DNA from: Strix aluco
Taxonomy: Eukaryota; Chordata; Aves; Strigiformes; Strigidae
Assembly: GCF_031877795.1 (NCBI RefSeq)
Contig: NC_133971.1
Location: forward strand, 92,084,154-92,148,153
DNA: 64,000 bases
Direction: 5' to 3'
Shown: one piece after another, positions 23,901 to 38,900 of the stretch
How the letters are laid out: every line of letters begins with the position of its first letter
How positions within the stretch are numbered: position 1 is the stretch's first letter
Position numbers and translations under genes: made by a program
The notes under the pieces: model-generated
What the model was told of the DNA's origin: nothing
Databases searched by the model: none
The model's input: the letters and a program-made list of their open reading frames with translations, nothing else

Positions 23901-26900
23901 TTCCACAACAATTTAGACTTTTAATATGATCTTCTAGAAAAGGAAACATTGAAGTTTTTTGTTGAGCAAAGCACAAAGTGAAGTTCCCCCTATGATATTT
24001 TTAATCTTCCCCCAAACAGTTTGCAGTTTAAGTTAACAAGCTCAGATTTTCCACATAAAGCATCAGCACGAGTTTCCTGCATCAGACTATCCTCACACTA
24101 CTCCGCCCAGTCATTTCCCATCCCAGGCACCTTCAGCTGCAATGTTTAGAGCAAGATTGAATTTGCTGTCTTTGGTGGCTTTGCTGTCTCCTTCGCACTT
24201 TGGCAATCAAATTACTATGGTACCTACAACAGCGAAAGTATTTTTTGAATTTCAAGAAACAGTGGAAATGTACATTTTCCCAAACCGTTCTTTCACAGCA
24301 AATATGAACACTATCAACATTAATATGGAAAAATATTCACCATGTTTGCTATGTTCTGGCAATTTCAGCAGCAACTGTAAGCACAGCTGTTACATACTTT
24401 AAGTACAAAGTATTATCATTTTAACCCCAAAGCTACCCATCCTTTTCCCCCAGAACCCTGTTATCTAGTAAGCTGGGTTCAGATTTGGTTCAGAGCTGCT
24501 GACAGTCTCCACCAAGCAGCTTTGAATACCAGGTCTCTGGGAGTGTCAAACTGAGTATTTAGCACATAACTCATCCCACCTAGTGGACATTCTGCAAAGT
24601 GGAATCCACACTGATTTAGGGTTTGCTTAAAGTAATTTTAATTGAGCACAAATCCAGGCTGCCACTGAAATCAAGCTTCTCTGACTGAGAACTGACCAAA
24701 ACTGCACCAGCAGTGTTCAAGTAAATAAAATTCCTTCTAATGTTTAACCACAACTATTAGTGTTGGCACTGTCATTGGGCAGACTCTGTAAGAGTAGATA
24801 CAGGATTGGCCTTTTCATCCAGCAGCCTGATAAAATTAACCTAATTAGCCTGGCCACCTAACTATACCAGCTATACAACTATAGTCTTATTTAAAAGTCA
24901 AGGCATGTTCAGAAGCCTTGAGTTCCATACCTTGGGTACACTTGATCCAGCCATTTGCTAATGGTTAGCAGGATTTTCATTTCATTGGTAAAAGTTTGGT
25001 CAGTGTTTAGGCACTGCAGCAGGTAGACATACAGGGTCAAGTAGCTTCCTAAAGACAGGCACTCCTGCAGGAATTCTTCCATGGTTAGCTCAGGAACTTG
25101 GAGGGAGGCAAGTATAGGGCCCCAGCCTAACTCCTGGTGGTGAGGACAATCTATAAAAAAACCCAAAAGGACAGAACAAAGAGCGAATGAGAAAGCAGCA
25201 CTTAGTAAAACCTAAGAAATAGAACTACTTCACTGTGATCCTCAAAGTTACAAATTTTGAGCTGGTTTAGCTGTTTTTCAGGTAATCAGTTTGTCACGCA
25301 ACTCTGATGGAGAGAAAAGAAAGACTCCACTATCATAGGGCACCTCCTGGAGGTCAAGGCAAGCTATTTTCCCAGCATGCAGTCAGAATTAAATTTGAAA
25401 ATTTTAGCAATGGAATTTAAAATATTTCTGTCACGTGTTCTGCAATCTGATCACACAGAATGTGGAAGAAATCAAAATGTAGTTCCACAAGGATTACGTA
25501 TAACAGAAAACAAACAAAAAACCACATCCACACCAAAAAGACCCCACACCACAGAATTTCAGAGTTTTACCAATCAAGAGTATTTTTTTCTTAAATTAGC
25601 CTACAGAACACTACAGGAGGGGACAAATACCTGTTTTGTTCTCTTGGGATGATTTTTTTTTTTTAAATAAAAAAGTCCTCCCCTTTAGCTGGAAAAATGG
25701 CAACTATTACACAGAGCAAATCAGTTTTCACTGAGATGGGTACAGTTCTTAGGAAAATACATAATTGGAGCAGCTGAAAAACCCAATCCACAGTAACGTA
25801 ACTTTTCTACATCTAGTTACTATGGCACATGTATGTGTGGCAGTTAGGAGCCATGAGATACAAAGAAAGGAGCTCTGATTACAGAAGCCAGATTAAAGCC
25901 CAGTTCCAGTACTGGGCAGCGTGAAGCTATAAGGATTCCAGATGATTTGTATTTAATGGGCATCCAAGACTGACCAAGGTTTTTGAGACAAGCAGCAGTG
26001 GACGACAGGCTCCTACCTTCGTTGAAGTAAGCAGTGATACAGGCTTCTGTCGTCTCTGCCATGTGTCGCACAGAGGCCAGGCTCTGACACGCTGCTGTGA
26101 GAAGGGGCATTGCTAGCAACCCATGCACTCTGCCATCGATCCACTTCCGTAAGCTCCCCCGTAGTGACTCAGCTGTTGCAACGCTAGAATTGTTCATCAT
26201 CATCAGTGTTTCTGTGAAGAGACCGCTGAGAGCCATATGACGTGTTTGGAGATCCATATCTAAAAGTCAGAAATAAAGAGAGCCATTTCAGTAAACAGGT
26301 AATAGAACCCAAATTCAACTTCATCACTGAATGCTTTCTGTAGATACCTGGAAAAGCCTCTTGCTTATTACACACCTCGATTTCTTGTCTGTATGAAACT
26401 GCAGTAAGACACCCGTTCCTTGCAGCCTCTTCCCTTGATGAGACAGTTCATCATTCATTAAACAGAGGCAGCTGATAAGATTGTACATCAGAGTACACTG
26501 GAGTCCATCTTTCACCTAGGGTCTTTTACCATGACTGCAGTGCAAATAAATTGAATGATAAAGCACATTTGCAGTCTCCGAGAAAACTTGGGTATTAAAA
26601 CACAAAGCAGAGCTTAGAGTGAAACAACCAAGATTTTAGATGATTCAATTTGAAACATGACCGAGATGAGCCCTGAAATGTTGCAATCCCCTCAAGCATC
26701 TCCAGGATTCCAGATTTCCTGCTAATCCCAGCCTTCAGCCCCAGAACACTTTTTTTTAAACCACCTCTTGACATTGTCTGAACATGTTAGCATGGGCACT
26801 TCTAACAGTGCCCTCAAAGCACAAACATCTCCTGTGGTTGGCTCTTGAAAGTCTAACTACAGAGTAGACCTTTACACCACCATTGTTATAAAAGAAAATT

Positions 26901-29900
26901 TTCAAGCAACATCAGGCATTGTAGAAGAAAAAATGTCAACTGGTTATGAAGAGAAGTTGTGCACAAAATGAGATTAATCACTGGAAAAACACTGCCCAAA
27001 GAGGTTGAGACCTCTTTGTTATTTAGAAGCTCACTGGACAAGGCCCTAACAGCCTGATTTAACTTTGAAGCTAGACCTGGCTGAGGAGGAAGCTGGATAA
27101 TCTGAGGAGGAGGTTGGATTACATGTCTCCAGAGGTCCCTTCCAAACGAAGTCATTCTGTTCAAAAAAAAAAAATCCCCTGGGACAAGTCCTGGTGCAGT
27201 GCCCATGGAAGAATCCCAGCTTTCTCCTCTCCAGCAGCTGTCAGCAAAAGGTGCTGCCCCCAAGACTTTTCCAAAAACCTCCACCAGCCCCTTCCAAACC
27301 TCACACCACCCCTTTCCTGCCACTCTGCATCAGTGATCCTCCTACACTCCACAGTCTGGTTGAGCAACATGGAGCATTCTCTCTTTCAGCCCTTTTAACA
27401 CAGTGTGCCCAGGGATTCATGAAACAGAACTGCTCCTCTTACACCACAGCTCCTGTTTCCTCCAAAATTTCTCAGCTACAAGGAATGTCAGCAGCAACAG
27501 GCAAGCCTTCACCTTCACCTCTCTTCAAGTCACAGTTTTGCTGACCATGGTGCTGTCCTACAAAGCTTCTCCAAGCCACAATACAAGTACTGAGAGACAG
27601 TTATTACTCCCGCAGACTTTCAGACACTTTCTGTTCACTCTTGCTAGCACGTCTGTGTGGGTTATGGACAGGAACACACACAACTCCTGACAAGTATTTC
27701 TGCAGAGTACAGCGAGACGACTGATTTTACCTGCAGTTTTAGTCTGATAGAGGAAGCTCAGGATGGTACTAGTACTAAAATTGAGATCAATATAAATGCT
27801 GTGGGTGTCGACACACCATACTTCTAGCATGCATCAATTTAACTCCACTACTTCGGTATAGTCAGTTTTCCCAACTGCAAAACAGTTTAGAAACCTTCCT
27901 TAGAATCTGATCCCTCTGGATCAAGAGAGTGTATTTGTGTCATCCTTCCTTTTAAAAAATATGCAAATGCAAAATAAAATTAAAAACATTAAAAAACTAG
28001 ACAGCAAAGAAAACAATCCCTCAAGCTTCTGTGTATTGGTCAGTTTTAGTCACAACATAACCCATTTTTTTCTGTTGGTTCTGTCACTCTTGATAGCTCT
28101 CTATAGGGTAATGTTCATATTTTTGTTTTGTGCTAATATGCCAACTACACATACTATTTTTTATGGTTTGACTCAATGATCTTAAAGGTCTTTTTCAAGC
28201 TGAATGATACTGTGATCATCAAAGCAACATGCCCTGCTGCCCATAAGGGACACATTATAGTAATGCAAGAAATTACATAGTCACAGATGTTCAACAATCC
28301 ATGCAGTAGAATAAAGAATCTTGACAGCTTTAAAGTAATTTCTTTAAAATGATTTCTTTAACACAAACCTGGAGGATTAAAGATGACTACATCATCTAGC
28401 AACTTGGACATTTCTTCTTCCAAAACTGCAAGAGTAATCTTTCCACTTTGTTCTAAGGTGCTGAGAAATTGAACCACCTGGCGAATGTATGCTCCACACT
28501 TCAGTGTTGCATCCTGTTAATCAAAATCCAAATCAATTAGAAAAAAATCTTACTCTTTCCATGCTCTATAATACACAAAAGCAGAACGTTCCAAATGACA
28601 AGAACATCTCAGGGACACTGCAAAACCAGTTCAACTTACAAGGTGGATGTGACTATCCAGAGATGCACCAAAGCCTGCTGAGATTTTCAGGAGCTTCACT
28701 ATCAGTTCAGACGCAGCATCCTTAGCAAGGATCACAGAGGGAGGATAGTGGCTGTTACAGTAACTGATGATACTTTGGTAAGATGAAATGCCCACAAGCT
28801 GCCAGGGAAGGGAGCTCGTCTGTCCAAGAAGATTTATGAGTGGTGATTCCTGAAGATTTAAAAGACATTAGTCTAAGCTTCACCTTCTTTGCTGTTTTAA
28901 AATAATTTACAGTAGTCAATATTTTAAGGATGTCTTTTAAGGAAGCCCAGACACCAAAATTTGAAAGAGACAGAGCAGAAATCCCACAGAAATAGATGAA
29001 CACCGGGAGCCTGGTAGGAAAGCAACTTGTCATTCAAGCAGCAAGCCAACACACGTATGTCACCTTTAGCATTCACATAACAGTACTCAGACTGCTGCAG
29101 CAGCTCTAACCAAGCACAAAAATCAATAGACATTAAAATTTGGCATGTAAACATGTAAAGACAGCTAGAAAGAAATGGGGACCCTACAAGGTAAAGTTAC
29201 TTCAATAGAGGTTTAAAAAAAGGCATTAAATTATTATTAAAAACAAACATTAATCTAAGTTCACAGTAGAACCAAGGACAGAAGCCAAGTCCCTGAATTT
29301 TCCATTCAGTGAATCATCTACCAAACTGGGGGACTCCTCAAGAGCTTATTTTCATAAATACCATCCTGAGCAGCACAGCAGCCTACAGTGTCCACAACGC
29401 ACAGAGGCAGGGCAAGTATGCAGATGGAAAAGTCTCTCATCTACAAGCAGCAGAGTCTACCCTCAGCTACCACCATCCTCCTCTCACAGGTTCATGTGCA
29501 TCTGCAATACAAAAGAGCCCCCACCCCCAGACACTGAGAAGCACCTTCTACATGTTACCAAATGAGCAAATACTGGAATTGTGTTGACAGTCAACACAAC
29601 CTAAAGACTTAAAGGATCCAGAACTAATCCAAATTAGATTACATCAGTAAGAACATGACACTGGTACATCAAGTACTTCTCAAATTGCTCATGCACTGGA
29701 ACACAGGGTTGAGCAAGTTTGAGATTTAGGTCAAGGTGTCACAAGAGTGTTCTGGGAGGTAAAAAACAAGTGACAAGGTGTCAGTTTAACACATTGCTGG
29801 AGGCTAGGAGGAAATTCCTGAGGCTGACTCATATACTTTGTACAAGCGGGTATCTTTTGAAGCTTGAGAAGCTTCTGATAAGCAAATACATTCAGGTCAA

Positions 29901-32900
29901 AGCACGTGAACTCTGGTAATTTTCCTAAACTGGAATACAATGTTGATCAAAGACTGCTGGTGACATCTTGACACAACATCTCGTAATGCCTCAGAGGAAA
30001 TGGAAAACAGAAGACGCTGCAAGTGGGAGAAAGCTGGCAGATGTGAAATGGAAATTCTTGAAGACTACCCAGCCCCTCTGGAAGAGTCCTCCAGAAGCAA
30101 TGGACTGAATGAAACTGTGCTAGATTTACCTACACGGAGCTCTTAGCAAAAGCAGGGTTTGGAAAGTTCATCCTAACACCCAGTGTTTCCCTTTTCTATT
30201 CCAACAATTCAGAAATACTGGAATGTAACCATAAATGGGAAAAGTGCTGAGATATCAGAGATAATCAAATCACCCTTCAGAGAAAGGGAACAAGAAAACT
30301 CTACCTAAGATTCAACAGATAAGTAATCTGTTCCCAGTATCTCATCAGAAGCAGGCAGTGCCAAGCTTCTTAAAGATATATCTGGTCTTCAAGATGATGT
30401 TGTGACTTGTCATCACATCACATGGAGTTAGGAGGGGAGCATTTTATGGTAAAAAATAAATGTTTGCAAAACCAGTTCTGAGTAAGGACTGAACAACGCT
30501 AACTTGTAACTCCTGAGAAAACACGTTCAAGCACAAAAATAAATATTTTCCTTTTAGACAGCCACAAAAAACCTACATTCAGATCAAGTGTTGCTCCTAA
30601 CCTCACAGGGACTAATCCCATTGTTGAGCTGTGCTTAACACAACCAACTTGAAGCATGACCAGTACCGAAGACCAGGCTGGAAAACAGCACAAACATGCA
30701 CAGTAACACACAAAGACAGGCACAAGCTTTTCATAAACGTGATTCCCTACCATCCCTCCACACATCCATGTTTGCCACTCAAAAAGAAGCAAGGCACAGC
30801 AGAGATTTACGTGCCTGGCCATGACAGAGTGACTCAGTGAGCCTCCCAATTCTTCTCACAGCACCACAGGCACTCCAGGCACCAGTGCCACAGTCAGAGC
30901 GGCTCCAGCACTCACCTTGGCAGACTGCCTGAATCAAACCAGGCAGGCACTACACACCCTTTTCACTCAGGCTGCCAGAAAAAGCTTCACCTGAAGTTAT
31001 ATATAATATTGCACATGCACACATATATATATGCATGCACAATACATATCCACCTATACTTAGGGCATATAACATGTACATATATATATGCATATGTATT
31101 AGAGGTGCATATGTAAATTCTTGCTAACACTACCTTTACTTTGCATGTGCTTATAACTAAGGCTCTTCAAAACCAGGAAAGATAAAAGGAAACAGATATT
31201 TTAATTTTAAAAGGGCTGGTTTAAGAGACAAGAAAGCTGTACTACGCAGCATCCCATACTTAACACTGAAAGGAAAAACAACTGCACAGTAGCTTTACGT
31301 AACAACAATAATTTTTTAAACACTGATGAAACTAACATACGTATTTGTTCTTTCCAAAACCCAGAGTGTCATTTTGTAACTCCAGGAGACTGTCTTTATA
31401 TATTTGCTTACTCCTTACAATACTACTGGATCACAGCACCTACAGAAGCTTGTTAAAATGAACAGCAGCTCTTCTGTTTTTTTCGCACAAGTTATACAAA
31501 ATGCCTCACATAGGAAATTAGTCCTGGCCATCTCTGGAATACTATTTGGGGTATTTTACCTATGCAAAAAACCCACTTTAAGTTAATTATTCTGCAAGTG
31601 AGAAAGAAGTCATATCCTTTGTCTTTGCTAGCAAAGGATTATTTTCTTTTAAGACAGACAGGTATGAACCTTTCCAAAAGTTACCTCTTTGCCTATAAGT
31701 TCTTCCTCCTTTGCCAACAGGACCATCATATACAGCAAGCAGACAATCATGTTGTGAGTCTGAGGATGAGGGTTGGGATTCCAGGCATCAGAGAGCACAC
31801 TGACCCAATTTATTTCACATAAAACATAACCCAAGAATAAGAAACAACTCTTGGGGCTGCCTCTTTCAATCTAGGAATGAGAAAGGAGAAAAAAATTACA
31901 GGCTCATAAAACAATATAAGATATAAATGCTTTTATACTTTCAGTTCCTTAGCCAAGTATAAATCCACAGCAGCATTTTAGGTCAGCAGAGGAGTAGACA
32001 GATGCCACTTCTCCATTGCACTTTGTCCCCTCACAGCTGCACATGTAGCTTCCTAAGCCTCTAAAACAACCGATACAGAATACCAAGCTACTGCAAACCA
32101 GAAAGAAATAACCTATTACAAACTCTTAGCTGCATGATTGAATCCATTTCTCTTCACTCTAACAGAAATTAAGAAACTCTGAGCCTGTTTACAACTGCAT
32201 GAAGAACTCACACCAAACAGATAAGCAGTAAATCCTGGAGCATTTCCACACCTGTCTGCAAATACATATTAAAGATATATGCAATAAATGAGACATTCAG
32301 ATAGAGCAATGACAGATTACAAAGACTGACAGCTTTATAGCTCCCCACAACTTTGAGAGTCAACAGCACTCCTTCACAAAAATCAATAACAAAATGAGCA
32401 GCTGTGAATGCCACAAACTTTAAAAGCTTCCTTGCTAAGAGAACTGTCTCCAGCTGTCCAGTTATTTTCAAGGGCAACACCGATTAGGAACTTAATTCAA
32501 CAGATGCCATGTACTCACTTTAAAGAACTCTTCCATAAGCATCTGGTCTGGATGCATTTCCTTCCATGGAAGCCTTCTGAACTCAGAATGGAAAGCATAG
32601 AGAATAAACTCCGGCATTTTCGGGGCTGTGCAACATTCACAGTAACGCATTAGATGTAACCAGAGAGCCCCATGGTGGCTTGGCAGCAGCTTATCTAGAT
32701 TCAAAGAAAATAGCTGAATTAACAACAGAAAAAAATCAAGGAAAGCTTTATTACAGAAGGAAGTCCAATTTTGAAGATAAAAAACCGTAAGTGCAAGTTA
32801 CACTAAAATGCATTTGTCAAAGAAAAAAAAAGCACATTAAGCTTTTAGATTTTTTTTCCCCAAATCAACAAGTGGGGAAGCTTATGATTTCATGCCCTTC

Positions 32901-35900
32901 CTTGGTCTTTTGAAGAGTTGATGCACAATAATCTGAAGTTGTAAAACACTCCTTCCATGTAGAAGTTCATTGCTTTTATGTTGGGTTGTTTTGGTGTTTT
33001 GTTTGGGTTTTTTAAAGATCTTTATCTCAAATTTTATGAAATGCACAATAATATGTTATTTTTAATTATTCTTACAAGGTAAGTTTGAATCTAGTTCATC
33101 CCTAGAAGTTGTTAAGAGGTATTGTGAAATTAATTTTTTCCATTCCTCTGTCTAACTAAACATTAGGCACAACAAGCGATTCTAAATAGGGTCTCAAAAT
33201 GATCAGTCCTAGAGATTAAATTACTCCTGAGACCAGCTGTTGACACACATGTATTGGTGGTCATCATGACATGCTACTGAATATGTTGTATGGGAACAAC
33301 ATACAGACCTGGAATGAAGTCAGGCACTTCTCATGACAGCCCATTTTGTTTTGCTTTCCTTCACATTAACTTTGTCATCTGACAGATATGCATTTATCAA
33401 TCACGTTATCTACCCTTGCCAAGGGAAAAAGCTGTCTGTTAAGGATGAAATAAAGAAATGCTCCTGGCATCACTGCAGTGATCACCTTGGCTAAAAGTTC
33501 ATAACAAACAAAATCCCCTCATGTCCCACATCTCAAAAATCTTTCTTGATCTGATAGAACAGGAAGTGACACTACGTTAAAATAGCATGGACTTCACCCA
33601 CCTTTAAAGCTCTCGTGCAAAAGCTCGATGGAATCTGTAAACAGACGGACAATGGTGGATGCTACAGGAGTGTCACTCTCTAACCAAGGGTAGCAGGGCT
33701 GGTTACTTAAAAGAAGTAGAAATGAAGCAACACAAATTTCAGTGTGAAGTTACCAGATCATAAACATACCATAAACACATAAGTGATTTACATATTCTAA
33801 AGCATAATAAATCAATACAGCACAGGTATCAGCAGCTCTCTCAAATTCAACTCTTTGAGACTGTCCTCTTCTTCCTTAGAACAGGTACGTACTTCAATGT
33901 CACACTGAAGATCCACAATACCAGTGAGTAAGCAGAAATTACTTGATATTTTGTAACTGAATCAAAGACCAAAACACAAGAATTTCTGAATGACAGCACA
34001 TACCACCTGTAGTCAACCTTCCAAATAAGTGCTGAAGCTGGACTCACAACTCCAAAAGCTCTTGATTTTGGAAGAAAATAAAATTTAAATGTATATTACA
34101 AATAACTGTCCATGTGAAGACAGAGGTACCCAAGACAGTAGATCACCACAGGAGTGATTTAGCCTGAAGTTTCTTTACACACCGCTGGCATTTAGGGTTG
34201 TACTTGCTTGGCTAAAAACAAGTTTCGTTTTAAACTAAGGCATGACAGATACTATGGAAGCTAAAAAAAGGAATCTAAGATTCAAGTTTTGGTGCTCTCA
34301 GAACAGAATGCAATCCATGTTTTTCTCATAACCAAGCTCTGGTCGTGAAACAGGTACTTCTTGTATCTAAAATAATTATTCAATCCAAGCCTTGGAAAAC
34401 TTGATTTAAGTCATGAATTAGTTCCGTAATTATTAAGGATATGACACAAGTAACAGCTATTTAAATTGAAGATCACAATAAAGTCATGAATTAGATAAAA
34501 AACAGGTAACAATGAAAGCCATTCTTATATAGCTAAAGCCCTTACTTTAGCAAAAATTAATTTAATTATAAAATGCAACAGATACCTCATATCTTCCTTA
34601 TCCAAGACCAGTATCCACGGCTTAAAGAGTCCAGCAATGACTGAATATAAGGACTGCAATTCTAGAAGCAAACAAAACAGATAAGTTGCTTTTTTTCCTT
34701 CTAATCAGCAACAGTGAATATATTACACTTTTCTAAACTTGAATATGACGTCCTTTGCTTATTCCAACATTTAGTCAGTTCTTCCTGGTCAAATAAAAAT
34801 TTTAAATACAATACACTTACTAGTAACTCAGGTTAACAATATGCTTGTTTTAACAACAATCATAAGCATTTTGCATTGCTTAGATGTTCTATTAGTATCA
34901 ACTTTAACACATCTGAGATTGTGAAGGTAATGATGATTCACACTTTAAACATGCATATTCTAAAATAAAAGGTGTTTTGGTGATTTTCTCCAAATCAAAA
35001 TCACACCATGATGAATTTCAGTAGTATCTTGTTCCCAAACCTCTGCTCAGTGCAGCCGTTCTTTTTCTTTGAAGAAAGTACAATCTCTTCATAATATATT
35101 TTTAAAGCAAGCTCAAATATAAACAAGCTTCTTCCAACAAGCATAAAGTCCCACATGGCCATGAAGTAGCATCAGCATTTCCCATCTGTATTTTAATGTT
35201 CTCATCATTGTACAAAAGCAGCGTAAGAAGATTTAACTGTATATTTAAATAGTCTTTAACAGAGGAAATTAGAGAAACTCAGTGCCTGTTCTTAAATAAT
35301 TTGCTTTTAAGACACATTACCTGCTAGAATTCTGTTACTGCCAACAGGCTCTTGGGCTAAATTGGCAACTTTGGTGTCAATAAGTCGTTTAATAAGATAC
35401 TCCAGAAATTTATTCACTTCAGCCACGTAAGGACTCCATTTTGAAAACAGGCCAAAAGTCCTGAAGTCCACTGAAGCCAGTCGGAGTTTGCAGAAAGATG
35501 TGGAAAGCCATTCTATTGTCTCTCTAACCTGTAAAAAGAAGGAAGCTATTAATCGGTTACAGAAAGACTGCACAGCAGTGCTATTCGTCACTGGTGGGAA
35601 CCTTGTTTCAGCTGAAAAACACTACAAATCAACTGAAGAGGCACCCACCTGTTCTGCAGAGAGAAGAATTTTTGCAGCATCCCGCAATACAGGACTTTCA
35701 GCAGAATCACTCTTCTTGAAGCTTCCCTGTTCAGTCACCAGTGGACCACATCCCAAAGCTTTAAGTGATGCCTTCCAACAGTCAGGGCTTAGAAGCTGCT
35801 CTGATGAGCCTTAGAAGAAAGAGAAGGGAATGCATTTGTGAAAATCAGGAGAAGGATATTAGTCCCTTTCTTATTACGAGTCAGAGAAGGTTGAAATTAG

Positions 35901-38900
35901 AGCTCCCTACTACATAAAAAAAAAGGTAACGCATGAGTTTGAAAGCCCCAAGTTTAAGGGCAAGAGATATCTCTAATTCCCAAACATAAGTAATTTAACA
36001 TTCCCTTTTGGCATCTACATGCTCTTTTAGAGAGTTTCCCAGGCGCTCAGTACATCCTTGGCTACAGACGCGTATTAAGAGACAGTTGCTGCCTCAGCAC
36101 ATATGGCTTAACAGAAAGAAAGTACTTTGTTCTCATTTCAGAGGCACATCAGATTATAGGTAGCATCAAATGTCAACCAGGACATTTTCAGCAAATTTCA
36201 GTATCAGTCCCAGGTCTCCATAATTCCAGTTCTCAGTTTGACACTGAAGGGTGCTCAAGAACAGGGATGCTGCATTACAGACCGTTGCATAATTATAATT
36301 GTTTCCATTAATAGAAACCTATCCTCCTCCTGTAATATGAGCTGAAAAACTGTTGTCACCAACGCGCATACTTTGATCTGCAGAAGAGTGTTTCTAGTAG
36401 AGCTAAAATATCTCTAATAAAAACATTTCACATAGCATGCACATAGAAGTGCATACAGAAACTTAAAAGTTTAAACCATTCTCTATTTGTTGCTATTTAA
36501 CTCTACTGTGTGCAGTTCATATTTTTAAGCCAGAAGAGTTCTGTATGAAAGGCTTAGTATGCGTCAACTCAGATACTCACTTTGCACGAACAATCTTAGG
36601 AAATCACTATAGTGATCAGGGAACTGATACTGGAGGAGGTTAGTCCAATGCTTGCAGAAGATATTAAATGGCATCAAAATATCTTCTTCAGGTTCAAGGC
36701 CACATGCATTGAGAGCCAAGTGAATAGACTCCAGAAGCTTGGTACGTTCAGATAGAGGTGGCTTAGCAACACTTAACCATTGCGTAAGGTCAAACTAGAA
36801 CAGAGGACAGGAAGCATTTGTAAGTAGAAGCTTTAACAGCCACAAAACCTTTAGAAGGGAGAAATTGTCAGGGGAAAAAGAAATCCTGAAGTTTCAAATA
36901 TTTAAGAAAAACCTAATGAATTTGCACCTCATTATCCCTAATTCAAAAGCAAGTAACGCTCTCTGAAGTTTATTATTTAGCATATTGCAGAAGTCCCTGA
37001 ATTTATGAAACAATCCTTGGCAGGGGTTTTCAGATTCATAAAGATGTGTATGGATTTCCACGCTTCCGAACCACTGCCAAACAAACACTTAAGCATTAGA
37101 CTGGGCTAATCCCTGTAGTCCATAAATTTTCAGGTGGAGTTGCAAAGTTTTTGTAGCCTCTCAGCCACCTGTTCAGACCTAGGTCAGCAGGGACAATGCC
37201 TATCACTGCCATTAAGTACAGCTCAGAGTCATGCCCAAAACAGGTTCTACAGCTGTTGAACCCTGTCTCTGAGAGGATCAGAGTGATATTGAAGCCTAAA
37301 TATAATAGTAATTTCTCCACTGACAATACAAGGAGGCAGTATTGTGCAGCCCTGAAACAAGAGATGTGCAGATCACTTGCTCTTACCTTTAAGATAGGCT
37401 TTACGATAAGCAGGAAGGACATGGGTGCCAAACAGAGATGGAAGATTCAAACTGTTCCAAATTATTGCTTTTATTTTTATTTTTAAGATACCTACGATTC
37501 ACTCGCTATTTTGATGAATTATCTCTGCAGAGATATCAGGCAGAAGAAGCCATGAAGACCCTGCTTTAATTTCAAGAGTAAGAGTGCACTGAAGGGTAAG
37601 CCCTAGGAAGCACATACTGATACTATCTGGGCTAGGAAAGGGCAGTTTAACCTTCCTATTTACTTTTGCCTTCAGCCTCTCTTGAGCTTAAATACATCAC
37701 ATACCATTCAGGATGAGCAACACAGATCTACAGAACCTGTCAATGTTATTTTAAAGTACCAGATTTGCACTAGCTTAAAGTCACGGTCTTTGGGGAAGAA
37801 CACCCACAAACCAGACACAGTATTTAGCAGTATTTTACCTTTGTCAGCAGCATAAAGACAACATCACTGTTATCCTCACTCAGAAAGGCCACGACTCTTT
37901 CATACAAAGTCACAAATTCACTGGGAGAGGCAACAGGAGTGAAGTAAGGAGAAAGGAGAGTACAGAGCCTCCGATTATGCAGGATTGTCTGGAGGAGACG
38001 TTTGCACTCTGACTTGGTCCCGCTGATGAACACCTGAGGAAATTGGGAATGGTGAGAAAAACGGCCCAGTGTGTATCTACTGGAAAACACAACTCTTTGA
38101 GCTTTTTGTCAAGCCAAGCACAATTTTGGTCCTTTTTAAAAAAGGAAGGTTTTCTGAAAATTGACAGACTGTATCAACTAAATACTACTGTTCCACAAGA
38201 TATAATGTAAAATTAACCTGTTTCCCTAGCACACTTAAGAACACCACCTGTGACCTCACACATTGTGTAAAAATACCTAGAAATATGATTTTTCTGATGG
38301 GATAGCAAAAGAAAACTATTCCAGATTTCAGCAGCCCTGCCTGATATTATGAAAAATTTAAACAGAACTATGGCTATGAAGAGCTTTTCAGCACTTCAGC
38401 TGTTAGAAGCGCTTAAGGACAGCACATGGAAATAAATTGAATCTAAGAGATGAGAATAAATACCTGGACCCAAATCAGAAGCTAATGATTTTTCTCAGAG
38501 CACCCACATAACGCGTTCCCCTTGGCAAACACTACCACCACCACCAAGCACTTATGTTCTCTACCAGCAATCTTCTGGCTAACTCTCTACACAAAGGATA
38601 CTGCAAGGCTGTAGAAGAAATGTGTCTAAATACAGAGGTTAGCAAGATACACATCAGCTAGAAAGTCATCAGTAACAGCAAAATGTATGCCAAAACACTC
38701 TTCTACACACTGCAAGTACCCAAACTTTAGTTACCTGGCCAAAAATCCAGCTTACCTTCGCATTTAACTAATATGGTGAGCATTTATTAGCACTAAGCAG
38801 ACATCTCAGAGCAACAGTTTTTCTTCTGCTTATATGCAAGCTTGAACTCTCCTAAAGACCGTGTATATTATACAATTAATTGAAAGGAAAATGGGGTAGA

